Both the position numbers and the translations under genes were made by a program. The notes under the pieces are model-generated. The model had not been told where the DNA came from, ran no database searches, and saw only the letters and a program-made list of their open reading frames with translations. From Luzula sylvatica (Eukaryota; Streptophyta; Magnoliopsida; Poales; Juncaceae), in the NCBI GenBank assembly GCA_946800325.1, contig OX326960.1, positions 36,547,629 to 36,611,628 of the forward strand: a stretch of 64,000 nucleotides of DNA. Reading direction: 5' to 3'. Below are positions 1 through 12,382 of this stretch, piece by piece; position 1 is the first letter of the stretch; every line of letters begins with the position of its first letter.

Positions 1-1328
1 TTTTTTTCAAATCTTAAATCTCAAGTGTAACACAAGCATAATACTCATTTTTCATGTCGTACTTAAAATACTCCGTAATTGAAGACTAACACACACAAAT
101 TTCATTTTTTTCTAAAATTTCTTAAAAATGCAAAAACTGAAGTCTAACACCTTCAAAAAATTCAATTACGATATTTTTTTTCAAATGTTAAATCTGAAGT
201 GTAACACAAGAAAAATATTCAATTTTCATGTCGTACTTAAAATACTGCGTAATTGAAGACAAACACACACAAATTTCAATTTTTTTAAAAAAATCTTCTA
301 AATTCAAAAATAGAAGTCTAACACCTTCAAAAAAATTCAACTAGTATACTTTTTTTAAATGTCAAATCTGAACTGTAACACAAGCAAATTAATCTATTTT
401 CAAGTCGCACTCAAAATACTCAGTAATTGAAGACTAACACACACAAATTTCAATTTTTTTAAAAAAATCTTCTTAATTCGAAAATTGAAGTCTAACACCT
501 TCAAAAAAATTCAACTATTATATTTTTATTCAAATGTTAAATCTGAAGTGTAACACAAGAAAAATACTCAATTTGCATGCCGTACTTCAAATACTCCGTA
601 ATTGAAGACTAACACACAAAAATTAAAATTTTTTTAAAAAAATCTTCCAAATTCAAAAATAGGAGTCTAACACCTTCCAAAAAATTCAACAATTATATTT
701 TTTTTCAAATGTTAAATCTAAAGTGTAACACAAGCAAAATACTCTATTTTCTTGTCGTAATGAAAATACTCCGTAATTGAAAACCAACACAAAAAAATTT
801 CAATTTTTTTATAAAAATATTCCAAATTCTAGAAGTCTAACACCTTCCAAAAAATTCAACAATTATATTTTTTTTCAAATGTTAAATCTAAAGTGTAACA
901 CAAGCAAAATACTCAATTTTCATGTCATACTTAAAATTCTCCGTAATTGAAGGCTAACACACACAAATTTCAATTTTTTAAAAAAAATCATCAAAATTCA
1001 AAAATAGAAGTCTAAACTTTCAAAAAAATGCAACTATTATATTTTTTTTCAAATGTTAAATCTAAAGTGTAACACAACCAAAATACTCATTTTTCATGTC
1101 GTACTTAAAATTCTCCGTAATTGAAGACTTACAGACACAAATTTCAATTTTTTATCAAAACTTTCTTCAAAATTAAAAAACTGCAGTGTAACACCTTCAA
1201 AAAAATTCAGTTATGATTTTTTTTTTTCAAATGTTAAATCTGAAGTGTAACACAAGAAAAATACTCAATTTTCATGTCGTACTTAAAATACTCCGTAATT
1301 GAAGACTAACACACACAAATTTCAATTT
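1..1328 (+). repeat. Divergent monomers at the left end
   Basis: About seven and a half monomers, with landmarks at 73, 247, 421, 596, 771, 941, 1115 and 1293. They vary more than the interior: the spacing falls to 170 between 771 and 941 because the caaaaat segment before gaagtct is lost near 826, the dyad is often mutated, and ccgtaatt is changed to cagtaatt at 421. The first monomer is B-like (atgcaaaaactgaag at about 128 and ttacgat at about 165), as in the domain after 44.4 kb. There is no gene here. Confidence 0.85.
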
Positions 1329-1640
1329 TTTAACAAATTCATTTATTATATTTTTTTTCAAATGTTTTTGTAACACAAACAAAATATTAAATCTGAAGTC
1401 AATTATTATATTTTTTAACACAACCAAAATATTAACAAACTCAATTTTCAAATGTTTTTGTAACACAACCAAAATGTTTTTGTAACAAATTTCAATGTTT
1501 TTGTAACAAATTCAATTATTATATTTTTTAACAAATTTCAATTTTTTAACAAATTCAATTATTATATTTTTGTAACACAACCAAAATATTTTTTTTCAAA
1601 TGTTAAATCTGAAGTCAAAAAAAGAAGTCTGACATCTTCA
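1329..1640 (+). repeat. Scrambled patchwork of monomer fragments
   Basis: The regular monomer order breaks down: the landmark at 1293 is followed only at 1733, 440 bases later, about 2.5 monomers. The interval is made of pieces of about 15-70 bases of the monomer joined in new orders. Two joints recur: aatgtttttgtaac (near 1361, 1451, 1473 and 1494) and aacaaattcaattattat (near 1505, 1548 and 1641, with a variant near 1332). The first looks like aaatgtt fused to gtaacac with the intervening aaatctgaag lost. No fragment is foreign. An assembly or consensus error is an alternative. An open frame of 66 codons on the minus strand at 1272-1472 spans the patchwork and is not a gene. Confidence 0.85.
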
Positions 1641-3893
1641 AACAAATTCAATTATTATATTTTTTTTCAAATGTTTAATCTGAAGTGTAGCACAAGCAAA
1701 ATACTCAATTTTCATGTCGTCCTCAAAATACTCCGTAATTGAAGACAAACACACACAAATTTCAGTTTTTTTAAAAAAGTCTTCTAAATTTAAAAATAGA
1801 ACTCTAACACGTTAAAAAAAATTCAACTATTATATTTTTATTCAAATGTTAAATCTGAAGTGTAACAGAAGCAAAATACTCTATTTTCATGTCGTACTTA
1901 AAATACTCCATAATTGAAGACTAACACACAAAAATTTCAATTTTTTAAAAAAAATCTTCTAAATTCAAAAATAGAAGTCTAACACCTTCAAAAAAATTCA
2001 ACTAGTATATTTTATTTGAAATGTTAAATCTGAAGTGTAACCCAAGAAAAATACTCAATTTTCATGTCGTACTTAAAATACTCCGTAATTGAAAACTAAC
2101 ACACACAAATTTCAATTTTTTAAAATAATCTTCTAAATTAAAAAATAGAACTCTAACACCTTCAAAAAAATTCAACTATTCTATTTTTTTGAAATGTTAA
2201 ATTTGAAGTGTAACACAAGCAAAATACTCAATTTTCATGTCGTACTCAAATTACTCCGTAATTGAAGATTAACACAAACAAATTTCAATTCTTTTTTTAA
2301 AAATTTCTAAATTCAAAAATAGAAGTCTAACACCTTCAAAAAAATTCAACTAGTATATTTTTTTTGAAATGTTCAATCTGAAGTGTAACACAAGCAAAAT
2401 ACTTAATTTTCGTGTCGTACTCAAAATACTCCATAATTGAAGACTAACACACAAAAATTTCAATTTTTTAAAAAATCTTCAAAATTAAAAAATAGAAGTC
2501 TAACACCTTCAAAAAAATTCAACTATTATATATTTTTTAAAATGTTAAATCTGAAGTGTAACACAAGCAAAGTACTCAATTTTCATGCCGTACTCAAAAT
2601 ACTCCGTAATTGAAGACTAACACACACAAATTTCAATTTTCTTAAAAAAATCTTCTAAATTGAAAAATAGAAGTCTAACACCTTCAAAAAAATTCAACTT
2701 GTATATTTTTTTTGAAATGTTAAATCTGAAGTGTAACACATGAAAAATACTCAATTTTCATGTCGTACTTAAAATACTCCGTAATTGAAGACTAACACAC
2801 ACAAATTTCAATTTTTTAAAAAAATCTTCTAAATTAAAAAATAGAAGTCTAACCCCTTCAAAAAAATTCAACTATTCTAATTTTTTCAAATGTTAAATTT
2901 GAATTGTAACACAAACAAAGTAATCAATTTTCATGTCGTACTGAAATTACTCCGTAATTGAAGACTAACACAAACAAATTTCAATTGTTTTTAAAAAAAT
3001 TTCTAAATTCAAAAATAGAAGTCTAACACCTTCAAAAAAATTCAACTAGTATATTTTTTTTGAAATGTTCAATCTGAAGTGTAACACAAGCAAAATACTC
3101 AATTTTCATGTCGTACACAAAATACTCCGTAATTGAAGACTAACACACACAAATTTCAATTTTTTAAAAAAAATCAAAAAATCAGAAAACAGAAGTCTAA
3201 CACCTTCAAAAAAATTCAACTATTATATTTTTGTTAAAATGTAAAATCTGAAGTGTAACACAAGCAAAATACTCAATTTTCATGTCGTACTCAAAATACT
3301 CCATAATGGAAGACTAACACACACAAATTTCAATTTTTTTAAAAAAATCTTCAAAATTAGAAAATAGAAGTCTAACACCTTCAAAAAAATTCAACTATTA
3401 AAATTTTTTTTAAAATTTTAAATCTGAAGTGTAACACAAGCAAAATACTCAATTTTCATGTCGCACTCAAAATACTCCATAATTGAAGACTAACACAGAC
3501 AAATTTCAAATTTTTTAAAAAAATCTTCTAAAGTCAAAAATAGAAGTCTAACACCTTCAAAAAAATTCAACTAGTATATTTTTTTTGAAATGGTCAATCT
3601 GAAGTGTAACACAAGAAAAATACTCAATTTTCATGTCGTACTTAAAATACTCCGTAATTGAAGACTAACACACACAAATTTCAATTTTTAAAAAAAATCT
3701 TCTAAATTCAAAAATAGAAGTCTGACACCTTCAAAAAAATTCAACTATTCTATTTTTTTTGAAATGTTAAATTTGAAGTGTAACACAAGCAAAATACTCA
3801 ATTTTCATGTCGTACTGAAAATACTCCGTAATTGAAGACTAACACAAGCAAATTTCAATTTTACAAAAAAAATTAAAAAATTAAAAAATAGAA
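1641..3893 (+). repeat. Type A monomers, irregular 4-monomer cycle
   Basis: About thirteen type A monomers. The subtypes are recognised in part 2: a1 has actagtat with gttaaatctg and a following caagaaaaa; a2 has actattctat with gttaaatttg; a3 has actagtat with gttcaatctg and often ccataattg; a4 has actattatat with taaatgttaaatctg. From 2001 to 3393 these run a1-a2-a3-a4 twice, with about 696 bases from one a1 to the next. After that a4 is repeated and a hybrid of a3 and a1 appears near 3570. No gene is present. Confidence 0.75.
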
Positions 3894-4173
3894 GTCTAGC
3901 ACCTTCAAAAAATTTCAACTATTATATTTTTTTTGAAATGTTAAATCTGAAGTGTAACACAATCAAAATACTCATTTTTCATGCCGTACTTAAAATACTC
4001 CTTAATTGAAGACTTACACACACAAATTATTTTTTTTTCAAAAATTTCTTAAAAATGCAAAAACTGAAGTCTAACACCTTCAAAAAATTCAAGAACGATA
4101 TTTTTTTTCAAATGTTAAATCTGAAGTGTAACACAAGAAAAGTACTCAATTTTCATGTCGTACTAAAAATACT
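3894..4173 (+). repeat. B cassette 1 (BL lead + B monomer)
   Basis: This two-monomer cassette starts with the diagnostic gtctagcacc in the lead monomer, followed by gtaacacaatcaaaatactc and catttttcatgccg. The B monomer then carries ttcttaaaaatgcaaaaac, gaagtct, and an attcaagaacgat variant, and ends with aagaaaagtactc. It is the only B cassette in the first 12 kb apart from B-like DNA at the left end. Confidence 0.8.
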
Positions 4174-6887
4174 CCGTAATTGAAGACTAACACACACAAA
4201 TTTCAATTTTGAAAAAAAAATCGTCTAAATTCAAAAATAGAAGTCTGACACCTTCAAAAAAATTCAACTATTATATTTTTTTTTGAAATATTCAATTTGA
4301 AGTGTAACACAAGCAAAATACTCAATTTTCATGTCGTACTCAAAATACTCCGTAATTGAAGACTAACACATACAAATTTCAATTTTGAAACAAAAATCGT
4401 CTCAATTCAAAAATAGAAGTCCGACACCTTCAAAAAAATTCAACTATTATATTTTTTTTGAAATGTTCAATTTGAAGTGTAACACAAGCAAAATACTCAA
4501 TTTTCATGTCGTACTCAAAATACTCTATAATTGAAGACTAACACACACAAATTTTAATTTTTTTAAAAAAATCTTCAAAATTAAAAAATAGAAGTCTAAC
4601 ACCTTCAAAAAAATTCAACTATTATATATTTTTTTAAATGTTAAATCTGAAGTGTAACACAAGAAAAATACTCAATTTTCATATCGTACTCAAAATACAC
4701 CGTAATTGAAGACTAACACACACAAATTTCAATTTTTTTAAAAAAATCTTCTAAATTCAAAAATAGAAGTCTAACACCTTCAAAAAAATTCAACTAGTAT
4801 TTTTATTTTTGAAATGTTAAATCTGAAGTGTAACACAAGAAAAATACTAAATTTTCATGTCGTACTTAAAATACACCGTAATTGAAGACTAACACACACA
4901 AATTTCAATTTATTAAAAAAATCTTCTAAATTTAAAAATAGAAGTCTAACGCGTCCAAAAAAATTCAAATATTCTATTTTTTTTGAAATGTTAAATTTGA
5001 AGTGTAACACAAGCAAAATACTCAATTTTCATGTCGTACTCAAAATACTTCGTAATTGAAGACTAACACAACCAAATTTCAATTTTTTTTAAAAAAATTT
5101 CTAAATTCGAAAATAGAAGTCTAACACCTTCAAAAAAATTCAACTAGTATATTTTTTTTGAAATGTTCAATCTGAAGTGTAACACAAGCAAAATACTCAA
5201 TTTTCATGTCGTACTCAAAATACTCCATAATTGAAGACTAACACACACAAATTTCAATTTTTTCAAAAAAAATTTCAAAATTAAAAAATAGAAGTCTAAC
5301 ACCTTCAAAAAAATTCAACTATTATATTTTTTTTTAAATGTTAAATCTGAAGTGTAAGGCAAGCAAAATACTCAATTTTCATGTCGTACTCAAAATACCC
5401 CGTAATTGAAGACTAACACACACAAATTTCAATTGTTTTAAAAAAATCTTCTAAATTCAAAAATAGAAGTCTAACACCTTCAAAAAAATTCAACTAGTAT
5501 ATTTTTTTTGAAATGTTAAATCTGAAGTGTAACACAAGAAAAATACTCAATTTTTATGTCATACTTATAATACTCCGTAATTGAAGACAAACACACACAA
5601 ATTTCAATTATTTAAAAAAATCTTCTAAATTAAAAAATTGAAGTCTAACCCCTTCAAAAAAATTCAACTATTCTATTTTTTTTTAAATGTTAAATTTGAA
5701 GTGTAACACGAGCAAAATACTCAATTTTCATGTCGTACTCAAAATACTCCGTAATTGAAGACTAACACAACCAAATTTCAATTTTTTATAAAACAATTTC
5801 TAAATTCAAAAATAGAAGTCTAACACCTTCAAAAAAATTCAACTATTATATTTTTTTTTAAATGTTAAATCTGAAGTGTAACACAAGCAAAATACTCAAT
5901 TTTCATGTCGTACTCGAAATACCCCGTAATTGAAGACTAACACACACAAATTTCAATTGTTTTAAAAAAATCTTCTAAATTCAAAAATAGAAGTCTAACA
6001 CCTTCAAAAAAATTCAACTAGTATATTTTTTTTTAAATGTTAAATCTGAAGTGTAACACAAGAAAAATACTCAATTTTTATGTCATACTTATAATACTCC
6101 GTAATTGAAGACTAACACACACAAATTTCAATTATTTAAAAAAATCTTCTAAATTAAAAAATAGAAGTCTAACACCTTCAAAAAAATTCAACTATTCTAT
6201 TTTTTTGAAATGTTAAATATGATGTGTAACACAAGCAAAATACTCAATTTTCATGTCGTACTCAAATTACTCCGTAATTGAAGACTAACACAAACAAATT
6301 TCAATTTTTTTTGAAAAAAATTCTAAATTCAAAAATAGAAGTCTGACACCTTCAAAAAAATTCAACTATTATATTTTTTTTGAAATGTTCAATTTGAAGT
6401 GTAACACAAGCAAAATATTCAATTTTCATGTCGTACTCAAAATACTCCATAATTGAAGACTAACACATACAAATTTCAATTTTTTAAAAAAAATTAAAAA
6501 ATTAAAAAATAGATGTCCAACACCTTCAAAAAAATTCAACTATTATATATTTTTTTAAATGTTAAATCTGAAGTGTAACACAAGAAAAATACTCAATTTT
6601 CATGTCGTACTCAAAATACCCCGTAATTGAAGACTAACACACACAAATTTCAATTGTTTTAAAAAAATCTTCAAAATTCAAAAATAGATGTCTAACACCT
6701 TCAAAAAAATTCAACTATTATATTTTTTTTAAATGTTAAATCTGAAGTGTAACACAAGCAAAATACTCAATTTTCATGTCGTACTCAAAATACCCCGTAA
6801 TTGAAGACTAACACACACAAATTTCAATTGTTTTAAAAAAATCTTCTAAATTCAAAAATAGAAGTCTAACACCTTCAAAAAAATTCA
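4174..6887 (+). repeat. Type A block with several short-range duplications
   Basis: About fifteen and a half type A monomers. Two a5 monomers (gttcaatttg, with gtctgacacc or gtccgacacc) follow the B cassette at about 4265 and 4440. An a4-a1-a2-a3-a4-a1-a2 run follows from about 4615; a3 is then skipped at about 5840 and a5 appears at about 6362. A private variant, tttttatgtcatacttat, occurs at about 5552, 6078 and 6948 and again at about 8343 and 9039, showing that the modules have been copied in steps of 3, 5, 8 and 4 monomers. The unusual gcgtcc in place of acctt at 4951 recurs at 7741, 9839 and 10363. No gene is present. Confidence 0.75.
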
Positions 6888-9800
6888 ACTAGTATATTTT
6901 TTTTTAAATGTTAAATCTGAAGTGTAACACAAGAAAAATACTCAATTTTTATGTCATACTTATAATACTCCGTAATTGAAGACTAACACACAAATTTCAA
7001 TTATTTAAAAAAATCTTCTAAATTAAAAAATAGAAGTCTAACACCTTCAAAAAAATTCAACTATTCTATTTTTTTGAAATGTTAAATATGATGTGTAACA
7101 CAAGCAAAATACTCAATTTTCATGTCGTACTCAAATTACTCCGTAATTGAAGACTAACACAAACAAATTTCAATTTTTTTGGAAAAAATTTCTAAATTCA
7201 AAAATAGAAGTCTAACACCTTCAAAAAAATTCAACTAGTATGTTTTTTTTGAAATGTTCAATCTGAAGTGTAACACAAGCAAAATACTCAATTTTCATGT
7301 CGTACTCAAAATACTCCATAATTGAAGACTAACACACACAAATTTCAATTGTTTTAAAAAAATCTTCCAAATTAAAAAATAGATGTCTAACACCTTCAAA
7401 AAAATTCAACTATTATATATTTTTTTAAATGTTAAATCTGAAGTGTAACACAAGAAAAATACTCAATTTTCATATCGTACTCAAAATACACCGTAATTGA
7501 AGACTAACACACACAAATTTCAATTTTTTTAAAAAAATCTTCTAAATTCAAAAATAGAAGTCTAACACCTTCAAAAAAATTCAACTAGTATTTTTTTTTT
7601 TTGAAATGTTAAACTGTAGTGTAACACAAGAAAAATACTAAATTTTCATGTCGTACTTAAAATACACCGTAATTGAAGACTAACACACACAAATTTCAAT
7701 TTATTAAAAAATCTTCTAAATTAAAAAATAGAAGTCTAACGCGTCCAAAAAAATTCAAATATTCTATTTTTTTTGAAATGTTAAATTTGAAGTGTAACAC
7801 AAGCAAAATACTCAATTTTCATGTCGTACTCAAAATACTTCGTAATTGAAGACTAACACAACCAAATTTCAATTTTTTTTAAAAAAATTTCTAAATTCCA
7901 AAATAGAAGTCTAACACCTTCAAAAAAATTCAACTAGTATATTTTTTTTGAAATGTTCAATCTGAAGTGTAACATAAGCAAAATACTCAATTTTCATGTC
8001 GTACTCAAAATACTCCATAATTGAAGACTAACACACACAAATTTCAATTTTTTCAAAAAAATCTTCAAAATTAAAAAATAGAAGTCTAACACCTTCAAAA
8101 AAATTCAACTATTATATTTTTTTTTAAATGTTAAATCTGAAGTGTAAGGCAAGCAAAATACTCAATTTTCATGTCGTACTCAAAATACCCCGTAATTGAA
8201 TACTAACACACACAAATTTCAATTGTTTTAAAAAAATCTTCTAAATTCAAAAATAGAAGTCTAACACCTTCAAAAAAATTCAACTAGTATATTTTTTTTG
8301 AAATGTTAAATCTGAAGTGTAACACAAGAAAAATACTCAATTTTTATGTCATACTTATAATACTCCGTAATTGAAGACAAACACACACAAATTTCAATTA
8401 TTTAAAAAAATCTTCTAAATTAAAAAATTGAAGTCTAACCCCTTCAAAAAAATTCAACTATTCTATTTTTTTTTAAATGTTAAATTTGAAGTGTAACACG
8501 AGCAAAATACTCAATTTTCATGTCGTACTCAAAATACTCCGTAATTGAAGACTAACACAACCAAATTTCAATTTTTTTTAAAAAAATTTCTAAATTCAAA
8601 AATAGAAGTCTAACACCTTCAAAAAAATTCAACTAGTATATTTTTTTTGAAATGTTCAATCTGAAGTGTAACACAAGCAAAATACTCAATTTTCATGTCG
8701 TACTCAAAATACTCCATAATTGAAGACTAACACACACAAATTTCAATTGTTTTAAAAAAATCTTCAAAATTAAAAAATAGATGTCTAACACCTTCAAAAA
8801 AATTCAACTATTATATATTTTTTTAAATGTTAAATCTGAAGTGTAACACAAGCAAAATACTCAATTTTCATGTCGTACTCAAAATACCCCGTAATTGAAG
8901 ACTAACACACACAAATTTCAATTGTTTTAAAAAAATCTTCTAAATTCAAAAATAGAAGTCTAACACCTTCAAAAAAATTCAACTAGTATATTTTTTTTTA
9001 AATGTTAAATCTGAAGTGTAACACAAGAAAAATACTCAATTTTTATGTCATACTTATAATACTCCGTAATTGAAGACTAACACACACAAATTTCAATTAT
9101 TTAAAAAAATCTTCTAAATTAAAAAATAGAAGTCTAACACCTTCAAAAAAATTCAACTATTCTATTTTTTTGAAATGTTAAATATGATGTGTAACACAAG
9201 CAAAATACTCAATTTTCATGTCGTACTCAAATTACTCCGTAATTGAAGACTAACACAAACAAATTTCAATTTTTTTTGAAAAAATTTCTAAATTCAAAAA
9301 TAGAAGTCTAACACCTTCAAAAAAATTCAACTAGTATATTTTTTTTGAAATGTTCAATCTGAAGTGTAACACAAGCAAAATACTCAATTTTCATGTCGTA
9401 CTCAAAATACTCCATAATTGAAGACTAACACACACAAATTTCAATTGTTTTAAAAAAATCTTCAAAATTAAAAAATAGATGTCTAACACCTTCAAAAAAA
9501 ATTCAACTATTATATATTTTTTTAAATGTTAAATCTGAAGTGTAACACAAGAAAAATACTCAATTTTCATATCGTACTCAAAATACACCGTAATTGAAGA
9601 CTAACACACACAAATTTCAATTTTTTTAAAAAAATCTTCTAAATTCAAAAATAGAAGTCTAACACCTTCAAAAAAATTCAACTAGTATTTTTTTTTTTTG
9701 AAATGTTAAATCTGAAGTGTAACACAAGAAAAATACTAAATTTTCATGTCGTACTTAAAATACACCGTAATTGAAGACTAACACACACAAATTTCAATTT

Positions 9801-10204
9801 ATTAAAAAATCTTCTAAATTAAAAAATAGAAGTCTAACGCGTCCAAAAAAATTCAAATATTCTATTTTTTTTGAAATGTTAAATTTGAAGTGTAACACAA
9901 GCAAAATACTCAATTTTCATGTCGTACTCAAAATACTTCGTAATTGAAGACTAACACAACCAAATTTCAATTTTTTTTAAAAAAATTTCTAAATTCAAAA
10001 ATAGAAGTCTGACACCTTCAAAAAAATTCAACTAGTATATTTTTTTGAAATGTTCAATCTAAAGTGTAACACAAGCAAAATACTCAATTTTCATGTCGTA
10101 CTCAAAATACTCCGTAATTGAAGACTAACACACACAAATTTCAATTTTTTTAAAAAAATCTTCTAAATTCAAAAATAGAAGTCTAACACCTTCAAAAAAA
10201 TTCA
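6888..10204 (+). repeat. Clean 4-monomer higher-order repeat (~699 bp)
   Basis: Nineteen consecutive monomers follow the strict order a1-a2-a3-a4: four full cycles and then a1-a2-a3. The a1 actagt site lies at 6888, 7584, 8283, 8982 and 9681, so the period is 696 to 699 bases. Subtypes a1 and a3 carry actagt while a2 and a4 do not, so this site alternates along the array. Within the run, 6.79-7.92 kb is repeated at 8.88-10.02 kb at an offset of about 2,095-2,098 bases (12 monomers), and 7.40-8.60 kb resembles 4.61-5.80 kb at 2,790 bases (16 monomers). These longer copies are multiples of the 4-monomer period. Confidence 0.85.
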
Positions 10205-12102
10205 ACTAGTATTTTTTTTTTTTGAAATGTTAAATCTGAAGTGTAACACAAGAAAAATACTAAATTTTCATGTCGTACTTAAAATACTCCGTAATTGAAG
10301 ACTAACACACACAAATTTCAATTTATTAAAAAATCTTCTAAATTAAAAAATAGAAGTCTAACGCGTCCAAAAAAATTCAAATATTCTATTTTTTTTGAAA
10401 TGTTAAATTTGAAGTGTAACACAAGCAAAATACTCAATTTTCATGTCGTACTCAAAATACTCCGTAATTGAAGACTAACACAAAAAAATTTCAATTTTTT
10501 TAAAAAAAATTTCTAAATTCAAAAATAGAAGTCTGACACCTTCAAAAAAATTCAACTAGTATATTTTTTTGAAATGTTCAATCTGAAGTGTAACACAAGC
10601 AAAATACTCAATTTTCATGTCGTACTCAAAATACTCCGTAATTGAAGACTAACACACACAAATTTCAATTTTTTTAAAAAAATCTTCTAAATTCAAAAAT
10701 AGAAGTCTAACACCTTCAAAAAAATTCAACTAGTATATTTTTTTTGAAATGTTAAATCTGAAGTGTAACACAAGAAAAATACTCAATTTTCATGTCGTAC
10801 TTAAAATACTCCGTAATTGAAGACTAACACACACAAATTTCAATTTTTTAAAAAAATCTTCTAAATTAAAAAATAGAAGTCTAACCCGTTCAAAAAAATT
10901 CAACTATTCTATTTTTTTTTAAATGTTAAATTTGAAGTGTAACACAAGCAAAATACTCAATTTTCATGTCGTACTCAAAATACTCCGTAATTGAAGACTA
11001 ACACAACCAAATTTCAATTTTTTTTTAAAAAATTTCTAAATTCAAAAATAGAAGTCTAACACCTTCAAAAAAATTCAAATATTCTATTTTTTTTTGAAAT
11101 GTTCAATCTGAAGTGTAACACAAGCAAAATACTCAATTTTCATGTCGTACTCAAAATACTCCATAATTGAAGACTAACACACACAAATTTCAATTTTTTT
11201 TAAAAAATCTTCAAAATTAAAAAATAGAAGTCTAACACCTTCAAAAAAATTCAACTATTATATTTTTTTTTAAATGTTAAATCTGAAGTGTAACACAAGC
11301 AAAATACTTAATTTTCATGTCGTACTCAAAATACTCCGTAATTGAAGACTAACACACACAAATTTCAATTTTTTTGAAAAAATCTTCTAAATTCAAAAAT
11401 AGAAGTCTAACACCTTCAAAAAAATTCAACTAGTATATTTTTTTTGATATGTTAAATCTGAAGTGTAACACAAGAAAAATACTCAATTTTCATGTCGTAC
11501 TTAAAATACTCCGTAATTGAAGACTAACACACACAAATTTCAATTTTTAAAAAAAATCTCCTAAATTAAAAAATAGAAGTCTAACACCTTCAAAAAATTT
11601 AACTATTCTATTTTTTTTGAAACGTTAAATTTGAAGTGTAACACAAGCAAAATACTCAATTTTCATGTCGTACTCAAAATACTCCGTAATTGAAGACTAA
11701 CACAAAAAAATTTCAATTTTTTTTAAAAAAATTTCTAAATTCAAAAATGGAAGTCTGACACCATCAAAAAAATTCAACTAGTATATTTTTTTTCAAATGT
11801 CCAATCTGAAATGTAACACAAGCAAAATACTCAATTTTCATGTCGTACTCAAAATACTCCGTAATTGAAGACTAACACACACAAATTTCAATTTTTTTAA
11901 AAAAATCTTCTAAATTCAAAAATAGAATTCTAACACCTTCAAAAAAATTCAACTAGTATATTTTTTTTTAAATGTTCAATCTGAAGTGTAACACAAGCAA
12001 AATACTCAATTTTCATGTCGTACTCAAAATACTCCGTAATTGAAGACTAACACACACAAATTTCAATTTTTTTAAAAAAATCTTCTAAATTCAAAAATAG
12101 AA
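10205..12102 (+). repeat. Type A monomers, imperfect cycle
   Basis: About eleven monomers. The cycle continues but a4 is skipped twice (10205 and near 10732 are both a1, each directly after an a3) and a3 is doubled at about 11778 and 11950. The copy near 11075 joins an a2-like attctat to an a3-like gttcaatctg, a recombinant between subtypes. The gcgtcc variant at 10363 lies 524 bases (3 monomers) after the one at 9839. No gene is present. Confidence 0.75.
10819..10992 (+). repeat. Reference type A monomer with three ~58-bp parts
   Basis: This monomer shows the internal layout of the family. Part 1 starts at 10819 (gaagactaacacacac), part 2 at 10876 (gaagtctaac) and part 3 at 10934 (gaagtgtaacacaagc); the next monomer starts at 10993. 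The three parts are 57, 58 and 59 bases. Each opens with gaag, two variable bases and taac, then has a run of A, and then tcaa followed by T-rich sequence at about base 22-28. The shared start and equal spacing suggest that the monomer arose by triplication of an older ~58-bp unit. Part 1 also contains a six-base dyad, cttcta and tagaag, around a ten-base A-rich loop in many type A monomers, and a T-run/A-run palindrome. Confidence 0.8.
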
Positions 12103-12382
12103 GTCTAACACCTTCAAAAAAATTCAACTAGTATATTTTTTTTTAAATGTTCAATCTGATGTGTAACACAATCAAAATACTCATTTTTCATGCCGTACTT
12201 AAAATACTCCGTAATTGAAGACTTACACACACAAATTATTTTTTTTTCAAAAATTTCTTAAAAATGCAAAAACTGAAGTCTAACACCTTCAAAAAATTCA
12301 AAAACGAAATTTTTTTTCAAATGTTAAATCTGAAGTGTAACACAAGAAAAGTACTCGATTTTCATGTCGTACTAAAAATACT
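12103..12382 (+). repeat. B cassette 2 with atypical lead monomer
   Basis: The lead monomer has the ordinary gtctaacacc and an a3-like actagtat and gttcaatctg, then switches to gatgtgtaacacaatc and catgccg. This suggests recombination between a3 and BL inside part 3. The B monomer is standard apart from attcaaaaacgaaat and aagtactcgatt. Confidence 0.75.

Noticed and set aside
1272..1472. Minus-strand open frame across the scrambled segment
   Set aside because: It exists only because fragments are rearranged there. It has no recognisable domain and the same DNA is satellite on the other strand.
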